Source of the DNA: Nocardiopsis metallicus | GTDB taxonomy: Bacteria; Actinomycetota; Actinomycetes; Streptosporangiales; Streptosporangiaceae | NCBI RefSeq assembly: GCF_014201115.1 | Contig: NZ_JACHDO010000001.1 | Coordinates: forward strand, 558,001 to 622,000 | DNA: 64,000 nt | Reading direction: 5' to 3' | In this document: positions 53,394-62,948 of the stretch, piece after piece | Numbering within the stretch: position 1 is the stretch's first letter | Layout: each line of letters opens with the position of its first letter | Position numbers and translations under genes: made by a program | The notes under the pieces: generated by a model | What the model was told of the DNA's origin: nothing | Seen by the model: the letters and a program-made list of their open reading frames with translations, nothing else | Databases searched by the model: none

Positions 53394-53811
53394 CAGGTGC
53401 CGCCTTCCCCTCGTCTGCGAACCGCCCTCTGCCGTCCGCCCCGGCCCCGCGGTGCGGATGCCGTCGAGACCGGGGCCAGCATCACCCATTCCAACGTAGG
53501 AGAGCCACGCTGTCATGAGCACGGATACTCAGAGCGCCGCCTGGTCGGGCACAGGGAAGGTAGGGGCGGTCGACCAAGGAATGGTGTAGGTGTACCCGGT
53601 ACGCGTGCCGTGCCCGGGACACCGGACACGCGGGCGTCGACCCTCCTCACCTTGATCGCGCACCCGGTTAGCCCGTGGCGGGTTCGTGCGGGTCGCCCCG
53701 ATCACCTCGTTTTCCCGGGCCGTGGCGTCGGTGGTGGCCACGCGGGTGATCAGGTGTACCCGGTCGGGTTCGCACACCTGGCTGAGACGGATCTCGTAGC
53801 CGCTCCAGCGC
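53394..53811. other. Intergenic region with a 13-base direct repeat
   Basis: No credible gene; an 82-codon minus-strand frame lacks a ribosome site. AGGTGTACCCGGT occurs at 53588-53600 and 53752-53764, 164 bases apart, possibly regulator sites. Confidence 0.4.
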
Positions 53812-55011
53812 TCACCCCGGGGAGGACGTCAAGCGTGCCGCCGCGAAGGGAAAGAGCAGGACCGTGATGGCTCCGGCAGTGACCATGACGGAGGCGACGG
53901 TGCCGTCGATGACCCCCGAGGACACCGCGACCTGGGTCACGGCCACGATGATGGGCAGACCCGTCGCCGCGTAAAGACCGAGTGCGGCCTGGTCGCCCCG
54001 GGCCGTCAACCCGGAGTGCGTCGTGCTCCACCGCTCTCGGAGGAAGACCGGCAGCCCGCGCACCATCAGGATCACGGCGACGAAGCCGAGCAGCAGGGGC
54101 CAGTGGGCCGCGACTGCGGAGAGGTCGATGCTCATGCCGCTGGTCACGAAGAACACCGGGATCAGCAGACTGAATCCGACGATCTCGACCTTGTGCATGA
54201 TCTCGGCGGCGTGTTCGGGGGCCGTGGCGTTGAGTGCGGCGTTCAGCAGCAGACCCGCCGCGAAGGCGCCCAGGGCGACGTCGAGTTCGAGCACGGCGGT
54301 CAGCAGCATGAGCGTCACCAGGACCAGCACGGTGACGCGCACAGTGGTCTGCATGGTCGTGTTGGAGGCGTCCGCGAAGGCCTTCCTCAGCAGGGGGAGA
54401 CGGCTGAAGAAACGTCCGGGGACCACCACGACCGCCACCGCGGCCGCTGAGAACAGGACCAGGACCGCCGCGGCCTGCCAGGTGCCCCGGGTGGACAGCA
54501 GCAGTGACATCGCCACGATCGGCAGGAGCTCACCGTAGGCGCCGTGCACCATGGCGGCCCGCCCCAACGGCGTTCCCATCGCGCCGGAGTCCTTGAGGAT
54601 GGGCAGCAGGGTTCCCAGGGCCGTCGAGGTCGAGGCGATCGCCAGCACGATCGCGACGTGCACGTCCCCCTCCAGCAGGAGCATCCCCGCTCCGAAGCCC
54701 AGCAGGGCGCACAGACCCCACGTCAGGGCGGCGTGCCTGCCCTGCCTGCCGCGCATGTCGGTGGTGTTGACCTCGAAGCCCGCCAACAGGAACAGGAAGC
54801 CCAGGCCGAGCTCCCGCAGGAAGTGGACCGCTTCGGTCTCGGCTGCCAGCCCCAGGGCGTGCGGACCGATGATCGTGCCGAACACCAGCAGCCAGACCAC
54901 GTCCGGCACCTTGCGCCGGGTGGCCAACGCCAGGACCGGACCGAGCACCGCCGCCAGCGCGATCCACCACATCGACGCCAGATTGTCCACGAGCATGTGT
55001 GTCTCGGCCAT
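53812..55011 (-). CDS. Cation:proton antiporter, CPA2 (KefB/NapA-like)
   Basis: 399 residues, about twelve helices. Segments VWLLVFGTIIGPHALGL, ELGLGFLFLLAGFEVN, AIASTSTALGTLLPIL and FVTSGMSIDLSAVA correspond to the Na+/H+ exchanger family fold; the acidic residue following LFLLAGFE is in the usual ion-binding area. No C-terminal TrkA-N regulatory domain, unlike KefB/C. It probably exchanges Na+ or K+ for protons at the membrane. Start GTG/ATG region near 55011. Confidence 0.87.
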   Translation of the reverse strand: MAETHMLVDNLASMWWIALAAVLGPVLALATRRKVPDVVWLLVFGTIIGPHALGLAAETEAVHFLRELGLGFLFLLAGFEVNTTDMRGRQGRHAALTWGLCALLGFGAGMLLLEGDVHVAIVLAIASTSTALGTLLPILKDSGAMGTPLGRAAMVHGAYGELLPIVAMSLLLSTRGTWQAAAVLVLFSAAAVAVVVVPGRFFSRLPLLRKAFADASNTTMQTTVRVTVLVLVTLMLLTAVLELDVALGAFAAGLLLNAALNATAPEHAAEIMHKVEIVGFSLLIPVFFVTSGMSIDLSAVAAHWPLLLGFVAVILMVRGLPVFLRERWSTTHSGLTARGDQAALGLYAATGLPIIVAVTQVAVSSGVIDGTVASVMVTAGAITVLLFPFAAARLTSSPG

Positions 55012-55168
55012 GCCCGAAGGCTAACGAAGAGGGCGTTGACCTGCGCGGAAGCGGAATCGTCCTTGACCGATTACCTGCCTGGAAAGCTGCTTTCCTTTTC
55101 CGTGCCCGGCGCGTCGGACGGGTCGTCGCAGCGGCCGCTGGAACCCGGGGAGCTGCCGGGCCCTCGGC

Positions 55169-55873
55169 TCAGCAGCCGGGGCGGCCCGGGGCGGGACCTC
55201 CTCCCGCCACCGGGTCCTGGTCCCTGGTGAGCACGTCCAGGGCATGGCGCCGGTGGGCGGCGAACAGGGCCAGCGCGGCGGAGGTGTCGCGGGAGCGCAG
55301 CACCTCGGCGAGTTCACGGTGCTCTCCCGGCACCCGCTCCAGGTAGTCCAGGGAACTGGCGCGCACCCGGTTGACCAGGAACAGCCGGACCTGCTGGCGG
55401 ATCGCGTCCCAAGCCTGCCGGAGCCTGCGGTGGCGGGCGGCGGCGTAGACCGCGTCATGGAAGGCGAGGTCGAGGACGACCAGGTCGTAGGCGTCCTCGG
55501 CGCGTTCCATGCGTTCAGCCGCGCGTTCGATCGCCGCCATGTCCCTCTCGTCGGCGTGCCGGGTGACCCGCTGGACGGCCAGGTGCTCCAGAGCGTCGCG
55601 CAGACTGTCGAGTTCGGCGATGTCGTCGTCGGTGAGTTCGGTGACGGTGGCGCCCCGGTGCCAGGCGCTGCGGACCAGGCCCTCACCCTCCAGCCGGGTG
55701 AGTGCTTCGCGTACCGGCCCCCGGCTCACCTCCAGGGCGCCGGACAGCTCCGATTCGCGCAGCTGGGTTCCGGACGGGTAGGTGCCGTCGAAGATCGCTT
55801 CGCGAACCCGGTCGGCCACCTCGTCGGCCAGCCCGCGCCTGCGGGCCGGGGCGACCCCTCCGTGCGTTCCCAT
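55169..55873 (-). CDS. GntR-family regulator, FCD (FadR/VanR-type) subgroup
   Basis: 234 residues from ATG 55873. Winged HTH at residues 12-75 (ADEVADRVREAIFDGTYPSGTQL, LEVSRGPVREALTRLEGEGLV), then an all-helical FCD effector domain with metal-ligand residues (Asp in DLAFHDAVY, His in PGEHRELAEVL, His in HRRHALDVL). Divergent from the VOC gene and probably its regulator. A palindromic TGTTAACA lies between them. Confidence 0.9.
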   Translation of the reverse strand: MGTHGGVAPARRRGLADEVADRVREAIFDGTYPSGTQLRESELSGALEVSRGPVREALTRLEGEGLVRSAWHRGATVTELTDDDIAELDSLRDALEHLAVQRVTRHADERDMAAIERAAERMERAEDAYDLVVLDLAFHDAVYAAARHRRLRQAWDAIRQQVRLFLVNRVRASSLDYLERVPGEHRELAEVLRSRDTSAALALFAAHRRHALDVLTRDQDPVAGGGPAPGRPGC

Positions 55874-55912
55874 GCTCTGGACCCCTTCCCTTCGCTCGAC
55901 CCGAAGTCCTAA

Positions 55913-55920
55913 TGTTAACA
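55913..55920. promoter_or_regulatory. Candidate GntR operator
   Basis: TGTTAACA within AATGTTAACAATG, a perfect dyad in the 79-base region shared by the diverging GntR and VOC genes. Confidence 0.45.
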
Positions 55921-55952
55921 ATGCGACAAGCCGCATCGAGGAAGGATGTTTC

Positions 55953-56384
55953 ATGACGGTTCTGGACTCACCCGTCCCGCGTTTCCATCTGGCCGTACCG
56001 GTCGACGACCTGGAGGCCGCCCGCGAGTTCTACGGGACCGTGCTCGGGCTGGAGCGAGGGCGCAGCTCCGACACCTGGACCGACTGGAACCTCCAGGGGC
56101 ACCAGTTCGTCACCCATCTGGCCCCCGAACGCCAGCGCCGCATCCACAATCCGGTCGACGGGCACGACGTCCCGGTGCCCCACTTCGGCCTCATCCTCAC
56201 GGTGGAGCGTTTCCGTGAGCTCGCCGAGCGGCTGCGTGCGGCCGGTACGGAGTTCGTGATCGAGCCCTACGTGCGGTTCGAGGGCCAGCCCGGTGAGCAG
56301 TGGACCATGTTCCTGCTCGATCCCGCGGGCAACGCCCTGGAGTTCAAGGCCTTCGCCGACGACTCCCAGGTCTTCGCGACCTGA
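55953..56384 (+). CDS. VOC-superfamily (glyoxalase/dioxygenase-like) protein
   Basis: 143 residues, ATG with GAGGAAGGA upstream. Paired beta-alpha-beta modules: FHLAVPVDDLEAAREFYGTVLGLERGR and a second half ending MFLLDPAGNALEFKAF. His in FHLAVP, His in PHFGLIL and Glu in LEFKAF form the usual metal triad. Substrate unknown; FCD-GntR neighbours often control catabolic genes, so ring-cleavage or glyoxalase chemistry is possible. Confidence 0.87.
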   Translation: MTVLDSPVPRFHLAVPVDDLEAAREFYGTVLGLERGRSSDTWTDWNLQGHQFVTHLAPERQRRIHNPVDGHDVPVPHFGLILTVERFRELAERLRAAGTEFVIEPYVRFEGQPGEQWTMFLLDPAGNALEFKAFADDSQVFAT

Positions 56385-56563
56385 CCGGGACGGAACCGCC
56401 CGGGCCAGGCGGTGCTGTCGGCGCCCGGCGGGCGACGGAAGCGCCCCGTCGGCTCCGGCGGGTTCCAGCCCGCTACGGGCGGGGGACCGGCCGTGCACGC
56501 GGGTCTCGATGCACCCGAACCAGTCCCCTTCCTACGTCTGCGACGGGGTAGTACCTTGACCCG

Positions 56564-58573
56564 GTGCCCTCACCGAGACATTCCCCCTTCTCCGATTTCA
56601 CCGACATCGACGCCTTCACCCGGATCCCCAGGGTCACCGCCGTCGCCGCCGGAAGCGGCGGCCAAGTGGTCGCCTCGGTCTCAGAGGCCGACGAGCACGG
56701 GTCCGAGCGCCTCTCGGCCCTGTGGGAGCTCGACCCGCAGGGGTTGCTTTCGGCCCGCAGACTGACCTTCAGCAAGAACGGGGAGAGCGCGCCGCGGTTC
56801 GCCCGCGACGGTTCGCTCCTGTTCACCTCGCGCCGTCCGGAACCGCAGGACGAGGCGGAGAAGGGGGCCAACGCCGTCTGGCGCCTGCCCGCGCACGGGG
56901 AAGCGCACCTGGTCGCCTCGGCCCCCGGCGGCCTCGGCGTCGTGGGAACCGCGGACGACGGCTCGGTCCTCGCGACGACCAGCGTGCTGGCCGGGGCCAC
57001 CCTGGACGACGACGCCGAGCGCCGCAAGGCCCGCAAGGACGCCAAGGGGAGCGCCATCTGGCACACCGGTATACCGATCCGCCACTGGGACCGCGAACTC
57101 GGCGACGTCAGCCCGCGCCTGGTGCTCGTCTCACCCGAGGGGGAGGTCAGCGATCTCACCGAAGACGCCGACACCGTGGCCCTGGGCAACGCTTCGGCCG
57201 ACCTGTCCCCGGACGGCCGTACCGTCGCGACGACCTGGACCGAACGGGTCCGGGGCGGGGAGACCCGTACCGGTGTCGTCCTCATCGACACCGGGACGCG
57301 TGAACGCACCGGCCTGCTGGCCGCCGACGACCACCGGGAGTACGGATCACCGCTGTTCTCCCCGGACGGCGCCCACCTCGCGGTGAAGCGGGTCACGGTG
57401 TCCACACCCACCGATACCAGCTACGGCTACCTGGAGATCCACCCGCTGACGGGCGGGGAACCGGTGGTCGCCGACCTCGGCGACCTCACGTTCAGGGAGT
57501 ACGCCTGGAGCCGCGACGGCACCCTGCTGGTCGCCGGTGACCTGCACTCCTCCGGGGCGGTGCTGGCCGTCGACCCGCGTACCGCGAAGGTGCGGACCCT
57601 GGCGGAGACCGGCGTGTTCACCTGCCTGGCCCCCGCCCCGGACGGGTCCGTGTACGCGCTGCGCTCCGATGTCACCACCCCGCCGCGGCCGGTCCGGATC
57701 ACCCCCGGCGGTGAAGTGCGCGAACTCCCGGCCCCAGGAGCGGTGTCGGCTCTGCCGGGCCGGCTGGAACGGGTGCGAACCGAGGTCGACGGCGTACACG
57801 TCGGCGGATGGCTGTGCCTGCCCGAGACCGCTGACGAGTCCGAACCGGCCCCGACGATGCTGTGGATCCACGGCGGTCCGCACACCTCCTTCAACGCCTG
57901 GTCCTGGCGCTGGTGCCCGTGGCTGGCGGTGGCCCGCGGCTACGCCGTGCTGATGCCCGATCCCGCCATGTCGACCGGCTACGGCCGCGCCGGGCTGAAC
58001 CGCGGCTGGCCCCGCCGTCCGGACGTGGTCTTCGGTGAGTGCGAGGCGCTGCTCGACACCGCGCTGGAGCGCCCGGACCTGGACGGTTCCCGCACGGCGG
58101 TGCTCGGCGCGTCCTTCGGCGGCTTCATGGCCAGCTGGATCGCCGGGCACACGGACCGCTTCTCGGCGGTCGTCACCCACGCCGGGTCGTGGGCGATGGG
58201 CCAGCAGCACCGCACCACCGACGCGGCCTCGCACAAGATGCGCGTGCACGGCCGAGAGGACGAGCAGCCGGAGTGGTACCTGAACAACTCCCCGCACCTG
58301 AGCGCGGCGCGGGTGTCCACACCGGTGCTGATCACCCACGGGAACCGGGACTACCGGGTGCCGATCAGCGAGGCGCTGCGGATGTGGTGGGACCTGGTCT
58401 CGGCCTGGGACGGCCCGCCGGAGACGATGCCGCACCGGTTCCTGCAGCTGACCGGCGAGAACCACTGGGTGCTCACCCCGTCCAACAGCCGGGTGTGGAA
58501 CGAGACGGTGCTGGCCTTCTGCGACCAGCACGTCCTGGGAGCCGACCCGGTCCCCGACACCCTGACCTGGTGA
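56564..58573 (+). CDS. S9 family serine peptidase (acylaminoacyl/dipeptidyl peptidase-like)
   Basis: 669 residues, GTG start. The N-terminal 400 residues are a beta-propeller with repeats such as DGRTVATTW, DGAHLAVKR and DGTLLVAGD; the C-terminal alpha/beta-hydrolase domain has oxyanion HGGPHTS, nucleophile Ser in GASFGGFMAS, Asp in HGNRDYRVP and His in GENHWV. Cytoplasmic, no signal peptide. It removes N-terminal residues from short peptides. It is followed by an oxidoreductase gene but 141 bases away. Confidence 0.92.
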   Translation: MPSPRHSPFSDFTDIDAFTRIPRVTAVAAGSGGQVVASVSEADEHGSERLSALWELDPQGLLSARRLTFSKNGESAPRFARDGSLLFTSRRPEPQDEAEKGANAVWRLPAHGEAHLVASAPGGLGVVGTADDGSVLATTSVLAGATLDDDAERRKARKDAKGSAIWHTGIPIRHWDRELGDVSPRLVLVSPEGEVSDLTEDADTVALGNASADLSPDGRTVATTWTERVRGGETRTGVVLIDTGTRERTGLLAADDHREYGSPLFSPDGAHLAVKRVTVSTPTDTSYGYLEIHPLTGGEPVVADLGDLTFREYAWSRDGTLLVAGDLHSSGAVLAVDPRTAKVRTLAETGVFTCLAPAPDGSVYALRSDVTTPPRPVRITPGGEVRELPAPGAVSALPGRLERVRTEVDGVHVGGWLCLPETADESEPAPTMLWIHGGPHTSFNAWSWRWCPWLAVARGYAVLMPDPAMSTGYGRAGLNRGWPRRPDVVFGECEALLDTALERPDLDGSRTAVLGASFGGFMASWIAGHTDRFSAVVTHAGSWAMGQQHRTTDAASHKMRVHGREDEQPEWYLNNSPHLSAARVSTPVLITHGNRDYRVPISEALRMWWDLVSAWDGPPETMPHRFLQLTGENHWVLTPSNSRVWNETVLAFCDQHVLGADPVPDTLTW

Positions 58574-58714
58574 ACACCGCTACGTCCCCGCTGTCCGGGC
58601 GGGCTGAACGACACCTCCGCGGTGGTGCGCACCGCCAGCGGCACCGGCACGCTACGGCATGAACCGGGCCCCTCCGTTGTTCTTGACTGTCGGCGGACGA
58701 CGGGAGGAGCGGTC

Positions 58715-59854
58715 GTGGCGGAAGTTCGGGAAGGCGCGCTGCCGGGTTCGGCGGACGTCGTGGTGGTGGGGGCCGGGCAGGCCGGACTCTCGGTGGCCTG
58801 GCACCTGCGGCGGCTGGGGCTCGAACCCGGGGCCGGGTTCGTGGTACTGGACCGGGGGCCCGACGCGGGCGGGGCCTGGCAGTTCCGCTGGGAGGCGCTG
58901 CGCCTGGACAAGGCGCACAGGGTCAGCGACCTGCCCGGGATGCGCGAGATGGGGCTGAGCTTCGACACCGCTGACGCCTCCAGGCCCGCCCGGGACGTGG
59001 TGCGGGAGTACTACGAACGCTACGAACAGTGGTTCGGGCTCAACGTGCTGCGGCCGGTCCGGGTCACCGCGGTCAGTGAGGAGGGACCCGGGTTCCTCGT
59101 CGCGACCGACAAGGGCGACGTGCGGGCGCGGGTGGTGGCCAACGCCAGCGGCACCTGGGCACGGCCGTTCCGGCCCTACTTCGCCGGGGCCGCGGACTTT
59201 CGCGGCGCGCAGGTCTCCACCCCGCAGTACCGGGCCGCCGAGGACTTCGCCGGGATGCGGGTGCTGGTGGTCGGCGGGGGCACCTCGGCGGTCGGATTCC
59301 TGCGCGAACTGGAGGGTGTGGCCGCGAGTACGGTCTGGGCGACCCGGCGGCCGGTCGAGTTCACCGACGACCCCGGGGGCGGGGTCCGCGCCGTGCGGCA
59401 GGCGGACGAGGCGGCTCGGGCTGGACTGCCCCTGCCCAGTATCATCCACGGCACCGGGCTGCCCGCCACCGCCGAGAACCTGGCCGCGCGGGACCGGGGG
59501 CTCCTGGTGGCCCGGCCCATGTTCACCGTGATCGAACCCGAGGGGGTCCGCTGGGCCGACGGGTCCTTCGAACCGGTCGACGCCATCATCTGGGCCACCG
59601 GCTTCCGGGCCGAGCTCACCCACCTGGCACCGCTGCGGCTGCGCGAACCCGGTGGCGGGGTGCGGGTGGAGAACGGGCGGTCCGTCCGCGAACCGCGCCT
59701 GTTCCTCGCCGGGTTCGGGCCGCAGGCCAGCACCATCGGCGCCAACCGGGCCGGACGCACGGTCGCCCGCCAGGTTCTGGACGAACTCCGGTCCACCGGC
59801 CGGAGGGAGCGGACCGCGCCGACCGCGCCGACCGGGCCGGCTTCGGCAGGTTGA
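58715..59854 (+). CDS. FAD-dependent monooxygenase/oxidoreductase (NAD(P)-binding, YUC/TrkA-like)
   Basis: 379 residues from GTG 58715 with GGGAGGAG upstream. First dinucleotide motif VVVVGAGQAGLSVAWHL (FAD, residues 14-30), second VLVVGGGTSAVGFLRELE (NADPH, near 184), and a C-terminal ATGFRAEL motif. Resembles flavin-containing monooxygenases and CzcO-type proteins. Substrate unknown. C-terminal 15 residues are a low-complexity Thr/Ala/Pro tail. Next gene on the other strand ends 13 bases later. Confidence 0.88.
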   Translation: MAEVREGALPGSADVVVVGAGQAGLSVAWHLRRLGLEPGAGFVVLDRGPDAGGAWQFRWEALRLDKAHRVSDLPGMREMGLSFDTADASRPARDVVREYYERYEQWFGLNVLRPVRVTAVSEEGPGFLVATDKGDVRARVVANASGTWARPFRPYFAGAADFRGAQVSTPQYRAAEDFAGMRVLVVGGGTSAVGFLRELEGVAASTVWATRRPVEFTDDPGGGVRAVRQADEAARAGLPLPSIIHGTGLPATAENLAARDRGLLVARPMFTVIEPEGVRWADGSFEPVDAIIWATGFRAELTHLAPLRLREPGGGVRVENGRSVREPRLFLAGFGPQASTIGANRAGRTVARQVLDELRSTGRRERTAPTAPTGPASAG

Positions 59855-59867
59855 GCCCCCGGCTGGT

Positions 59868-60851
59868 TCAGCCCCGGCCGAGGAGGGCCTCACCCAGCGG
59901 GGTACGGGTGTGCAGGACCCGGTTACCCTCGCGGCGCGAGTGCACCAGACGGGAGCGGCGCAGCACCGCCAGGTGGTGGGAGGCCGTGGACACCGCCATC
60001 GCGCAGGCCCGCCCGGTCTCGGACGTGGTCCGGGGGCCGTCCAGGCAGGCCAGCACCCGGGCCCGTCCCGCGCCCAGCAGCTCGGCCAGCGCCTCCTCGG
60101 CGGCCGCGCCGCGGGGCCACGTCTCGGCCAGCCCGTCCACCGGGTAGAAGAGGGTCGGCTGCACCGGGGGTTCGGTGAGCACCGAGCACCGGGCGGTACC
60201 CATCACCGACGGAACGAGTACCACGCCGCTGCCTTCGCAGCGCACGTCCTCGTCGTGCAGGCGTAGCGACACCTCGATGGTGTTCCGGCGCCAGCGAACC
60301 GTCTCGTGCAGGGTCGCCACCATCGCGCCGACCCCGCCCGCGCCCATCCGCCGGGTCCGCAGATCGATGTCGGCGCCCAACAGGCGGCGGATCTGCGGCC
60401 AGTGCGGGGCCATCGTCGCCGCCCACACCCGCTCCCAGGCGTCGGCGATCATGTCCCGGGCCCGTCCGGGGTGTTCCACCATGCCCCCCACCAGGTCCCT
60501 GCCGCGTCCCTCGGAGCGGAGCAGCACCTTGCCCAGGTCCGCTCGCACCGAGCCCGGCGGCACCCCGCGCAGCCGCTCGAACTCCTCCTGCGGTGTCATG
60601 TCCCAGGACGGCGCCGAGGTGAGGAAGTCGGGGATGTACCCTTCCGCGCGGATCACCACGGCCAGCCGCTCCAGGGCCGCCTTCGGCACCGACGCTCGCA
60701 CCGACCGCAGCCATCCCCACTGGAGCGGGTGCCGCTGGGGGGTCGACAGCACGCGTACGGCGTGGGCCAGCTCGTGCCCGGGTGAGACCCCGAACCGGAT
60801 GGCCGACACGTCGTCCGCGCCGATGTGGAAGCGGGCGCTCTTTCGATCCAT
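59868..60851 (-). CDS. ArsR-type winged-helix regulator with DUF5937-like N-terminal domain
   Basis: 327 residues. Large N-terminal domain (DDVSAIRFGVSPGHELAHAVRVL is its usual opening) and a C-terminal ArsR HTH at about 250-325 (ELLGAGRARVLACLDGPRTTSE, AMAVSTASHHLAVLRRSRLVHSRREGNRVLH). No metal-binding CxC. Family members typically regulate a nearby transporter or enzyme; here the cupin gene diverges from it. ATG 60851; longer frames have no ribosome site. Confidence 0.85.
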   Translation of the reverse strand: MDRKSARFHIGADDVSAIRFGVSPGHELAHAVRVLSTPQRHPLQWGWLRSVRASVPKAALERLAVVIRAEGYIPDFLTSAPSWDMTPQEEFERLRGVPPGSVRADLGKVLLRSEGRGRDLVGGMVEHPGRARDMIADAWERVWAATMAPHWPQIRRLLGADIDLRTRRMGAGGVGAMVATLHETVRWRRNTIEVSLRLHDEDVRCEGSGVVLVPSVMGTARCSVLTEPPVQPTLFYPVDGLAETWPRGAAAEEALAELLGAGRARVLACLDGPRTTSETGRACAMAVSTASHHLAVLRRSRLVHSRREGNRVLHTRTPLGEALLGRG

Positions 60852-61031
60852 GTCGAAACAGTAGGGCCCGGTGGTTCCTGGCGGCGAGTGTGGACCTGTC
60901 AGCCGGTCGCGCGCCGCCGAGGCCCACCACCCCGAGACCGCCTTCCGGGCAGTCTGCCGGGGAACTCCCGTCACGGAGCGTGCGGCGGCCCCGTCGGGAG
61001 AGAACCACCCGGAAACAGGAGTGAGGACACC

Positions 61032-61511
61032 ATGGGCACCACCGTCCCCCGCGTCATCGCGTTCGAGCAGATCGTCATCGGCGAGGCCCGCCGCACCGTG
61101 TTCTTCGAGGGGCGTGAGTACGGCTCCGGCATCAGCTTCTTCCTCGTCGACAACGACCCCGGGCAGGGGCCCGGTCTACACCGGCACCCCTACTCCGAGA
61201 CCTGGACCGTCCTGGAGGGCGAGGCGGAGATCACCATCGGCGAGGACCGCCTGACGGCCCGCGCCGGGGACACCGCGGTGGTCGGCCCGCGCGTGTGGCA
61301 CCGTTTCGTCAACTCGGGCACCGGGCGGCTGCGCATCATGTGCGTGCACGCCTCCGACACCCTCGTCCAGGAGTTCGAGGACGGGGTCTGTGAGCCGTCG
61401 GGGCGTGTTGGGCGGGAGTATGGGCGAGCCCGCAGCTGTTCGGGCAAGTCCAGGCGAGGTCGTACAGGCCCGGGTGGCCGCTTTGGGACACCGTCGTTCC
61501 GAGGCCGCTGA
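61032..61511 (+). CDS. Cupin-domain protein with an unusual C-terminal tail
   Basis: 159 residues, ATG with GAGGACACC upstream. Cupin motif 1 GPGLHRHPYSETWTVLEGE and motif 2 with AGDTAVVGPRVWHRFVNSG give the metal-binding His/Glu set. The fold should end near residue 118 (TLVQEFE); the remaining 40 residues are Arg/Gly/Ser-rich and look like translated intergenic DNA, so the original stop may have been lost. Enzymatic role unknown. Confidence 0.82.
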   Translation: MGTTVPRVIAFEQIVIGEARRTVFFEGREYGSGISFFLVDNDPGQGPGLHRHPYSETWTVLEGEAEITIGEDRLTARAGDTAVVGPRVWHRFVNSGTGRLRIMCVHASDTLVQEFEDGVCEPSGRVGREYGRARSCSGKSRRGRTGPGGRFGTPSFRGR

Positions 61512-61516
61512 ATCCC

Positions 61517-61545
61517 TTGGAGCGAGTGAGGGGCGAGAGTAGAAT
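61517..61545 (+). promoter_or_regulatory. Candidate promoter of the methyltransferase gene
   Basis: TTGGAG (61517-61522), 17-base spacer, TAGAAT (61540-61545), about 95 bases before the start codon. Confidence 0.5.
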
Positions 61546-61646
61546 GTCCGGTTGTTGAGTTGACGGGTGGTGCGCCCGTGGCTCGCGTGACGGCCCCCGC
61601 CAACGGCCCGCCGCAGGCGGGCACCTCATCCACGCGGGGGACCGTC

Positions 61647-62732
61647 ATGACCGTGCACAGCACCGAAACAACCCTGGACCAGGCACGGGCGGAGGAGTTC
61701 GCCAACCGCATGGTCGAGGTCCTGGACACCGCGAGCACCTCCCTGCTGCTCAGCCTGGGGCACCGGCTCGGGATCTTCGACACCATGGCGGGGAGCGGCG
61801 CCATGACCTGTGCGCAGGTGGCCGAGGCCGCCCAGCTGAACGAGCGCTACACGCGCGAGTGGCTGGCCGGAGCCACCATGGCCCGCCTGATCGACTACGA
61901 CCCGCGGGCCGACACCTACCTGCTGCCGCCCGAACACGCCGCCTGCCTCACCCGTGCGGCCGGACCCGACAACCTCGCCCGGTTCATGGCGGTCGTGCCG
62001 CTGCTGGCCTCGGTGGACGAGAAGGTCGAGCACGCCTTCCGCCACGGTGGCGGAGTGCCCTACAGCGCCTACACGCGTTTCCACGAGGTCATGGCCGAGA
62101 TGAGCGGCGAGGTCATGGACGCCTCCCTGATCAACACCCTCCTGCCCATGATGGACGGCCTGCCCGAGCGACTGGCCATGGGCATCGACGTGGCCGACAT
62201 CGGCTGCGGGCGCGGGCACGCGGTCAACGTCATGGGACGCACCTACCCGGACAGCACCTTCGTCGGCTACGACTTCAACGACGAGGCCCTGGCCTTCGCC
62301 CGGGGCGAGGCCGACGCGATGCGGTTGTCCAACGTGCGCTTCGAGCTGCGCGACGTCGCCGACCTCGGGGTCACCGAGGAGTTCGACCTGGTCACGGCGT
62401 TCGACAGCATCCACGACCAGGCCCACCCCGCCCAGGTTCTGGCCGCGATCCACCAGGCGCTGCGTCCCAGCGGCGGTTTCCTTATGGTGGACGTCAGGGC
62501 CTCCAGCCACCTGCACGAGAACATGGACATGCCGCTGGGCACCTTCCTGTACACGGTGTCCCTGATGCACTGCATGACCGTGTCCCTGGCACTGGAGGGC
62601 GACGGTCTGGGCACCGCCTGGGGCGAGCAGAAGGCGCGCGAGCTGCTCGCGGAGGCCGGGTTCGGGGACGTGCAGGTCATGGAGATCGACACCGACCCAC
62701 TCGACTCCTGCTACGTCGCGAAGAAGACGTGA
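61647..62732 (+). CDS. SAM-dependent methyltransferase with N-terminal winged-helix domain
   Basis: 361 residues, ATG 61647. The N-terminal 100 residues are an rHTH-like dimerisation domain (MTCAQVAEAAQLNERYTREWLAG), followed by a Rossmann methyltransferase: motif I VADIGCGRGHAVNVMG near residue 190, VGYDFNDEAL, and DLVTAFDSIHDQ. This resembles the Rv2258c / O-methyltransferase-like group. Substrate unknown. The next gene follows after 216 bases; a short stretch of repeats lies between. Confidence 0.88.
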   Translation: MTVHSTETTLDQARAEEFANRMVEVLDTASTSLLLSLGHRLGIFDTMAGSGAMTCAQVAEAAQLNERYTREWLAGATMARLIDYDPRADTYLLPPEHAACLTRAAGPDNLARFMAVVPLLASVDEKVEHAFRHGGGVPYSAYTRFHEVMAEMSGEVMDASLINTLLPMMDGLPERLAMGIDVADIGCGRGHAVNVMGRTYPDSTFVGYDFNDEALAFARGEADAMRLSNVRFELRDVADLGVTEEFDLVTAFDSIHDQAHPAQVLAAIHQALRPSGGFLMVDVRASSHLHENMDMPLGTFLYTVSLMHCMTVSLALEGDGLGTAWGEQKARELLAEAGFGDVQVMEIDTDPLDSCYVAKKT

Positions 62733-62948
62733 GCCCCACTCGGGTTCCCTCTTCCCGGCGCCTCCCCGCACCTCCTGACGCCGCCGCGGGTCTTCCGGCG
62801 CTGATCCGACCCTCCCGACGGCGGCTCGGGCTTCCCGGCAGCGGCCCGAATCGGCTCGGGAACGCCCTGTGGACAAGCGGCTCCGGCGCTCGCCCGGGAC
62901 CTAGGATCGATTCTGGATCCAGTTCCCTGAGCGCCGGAGGTAGCGGTT

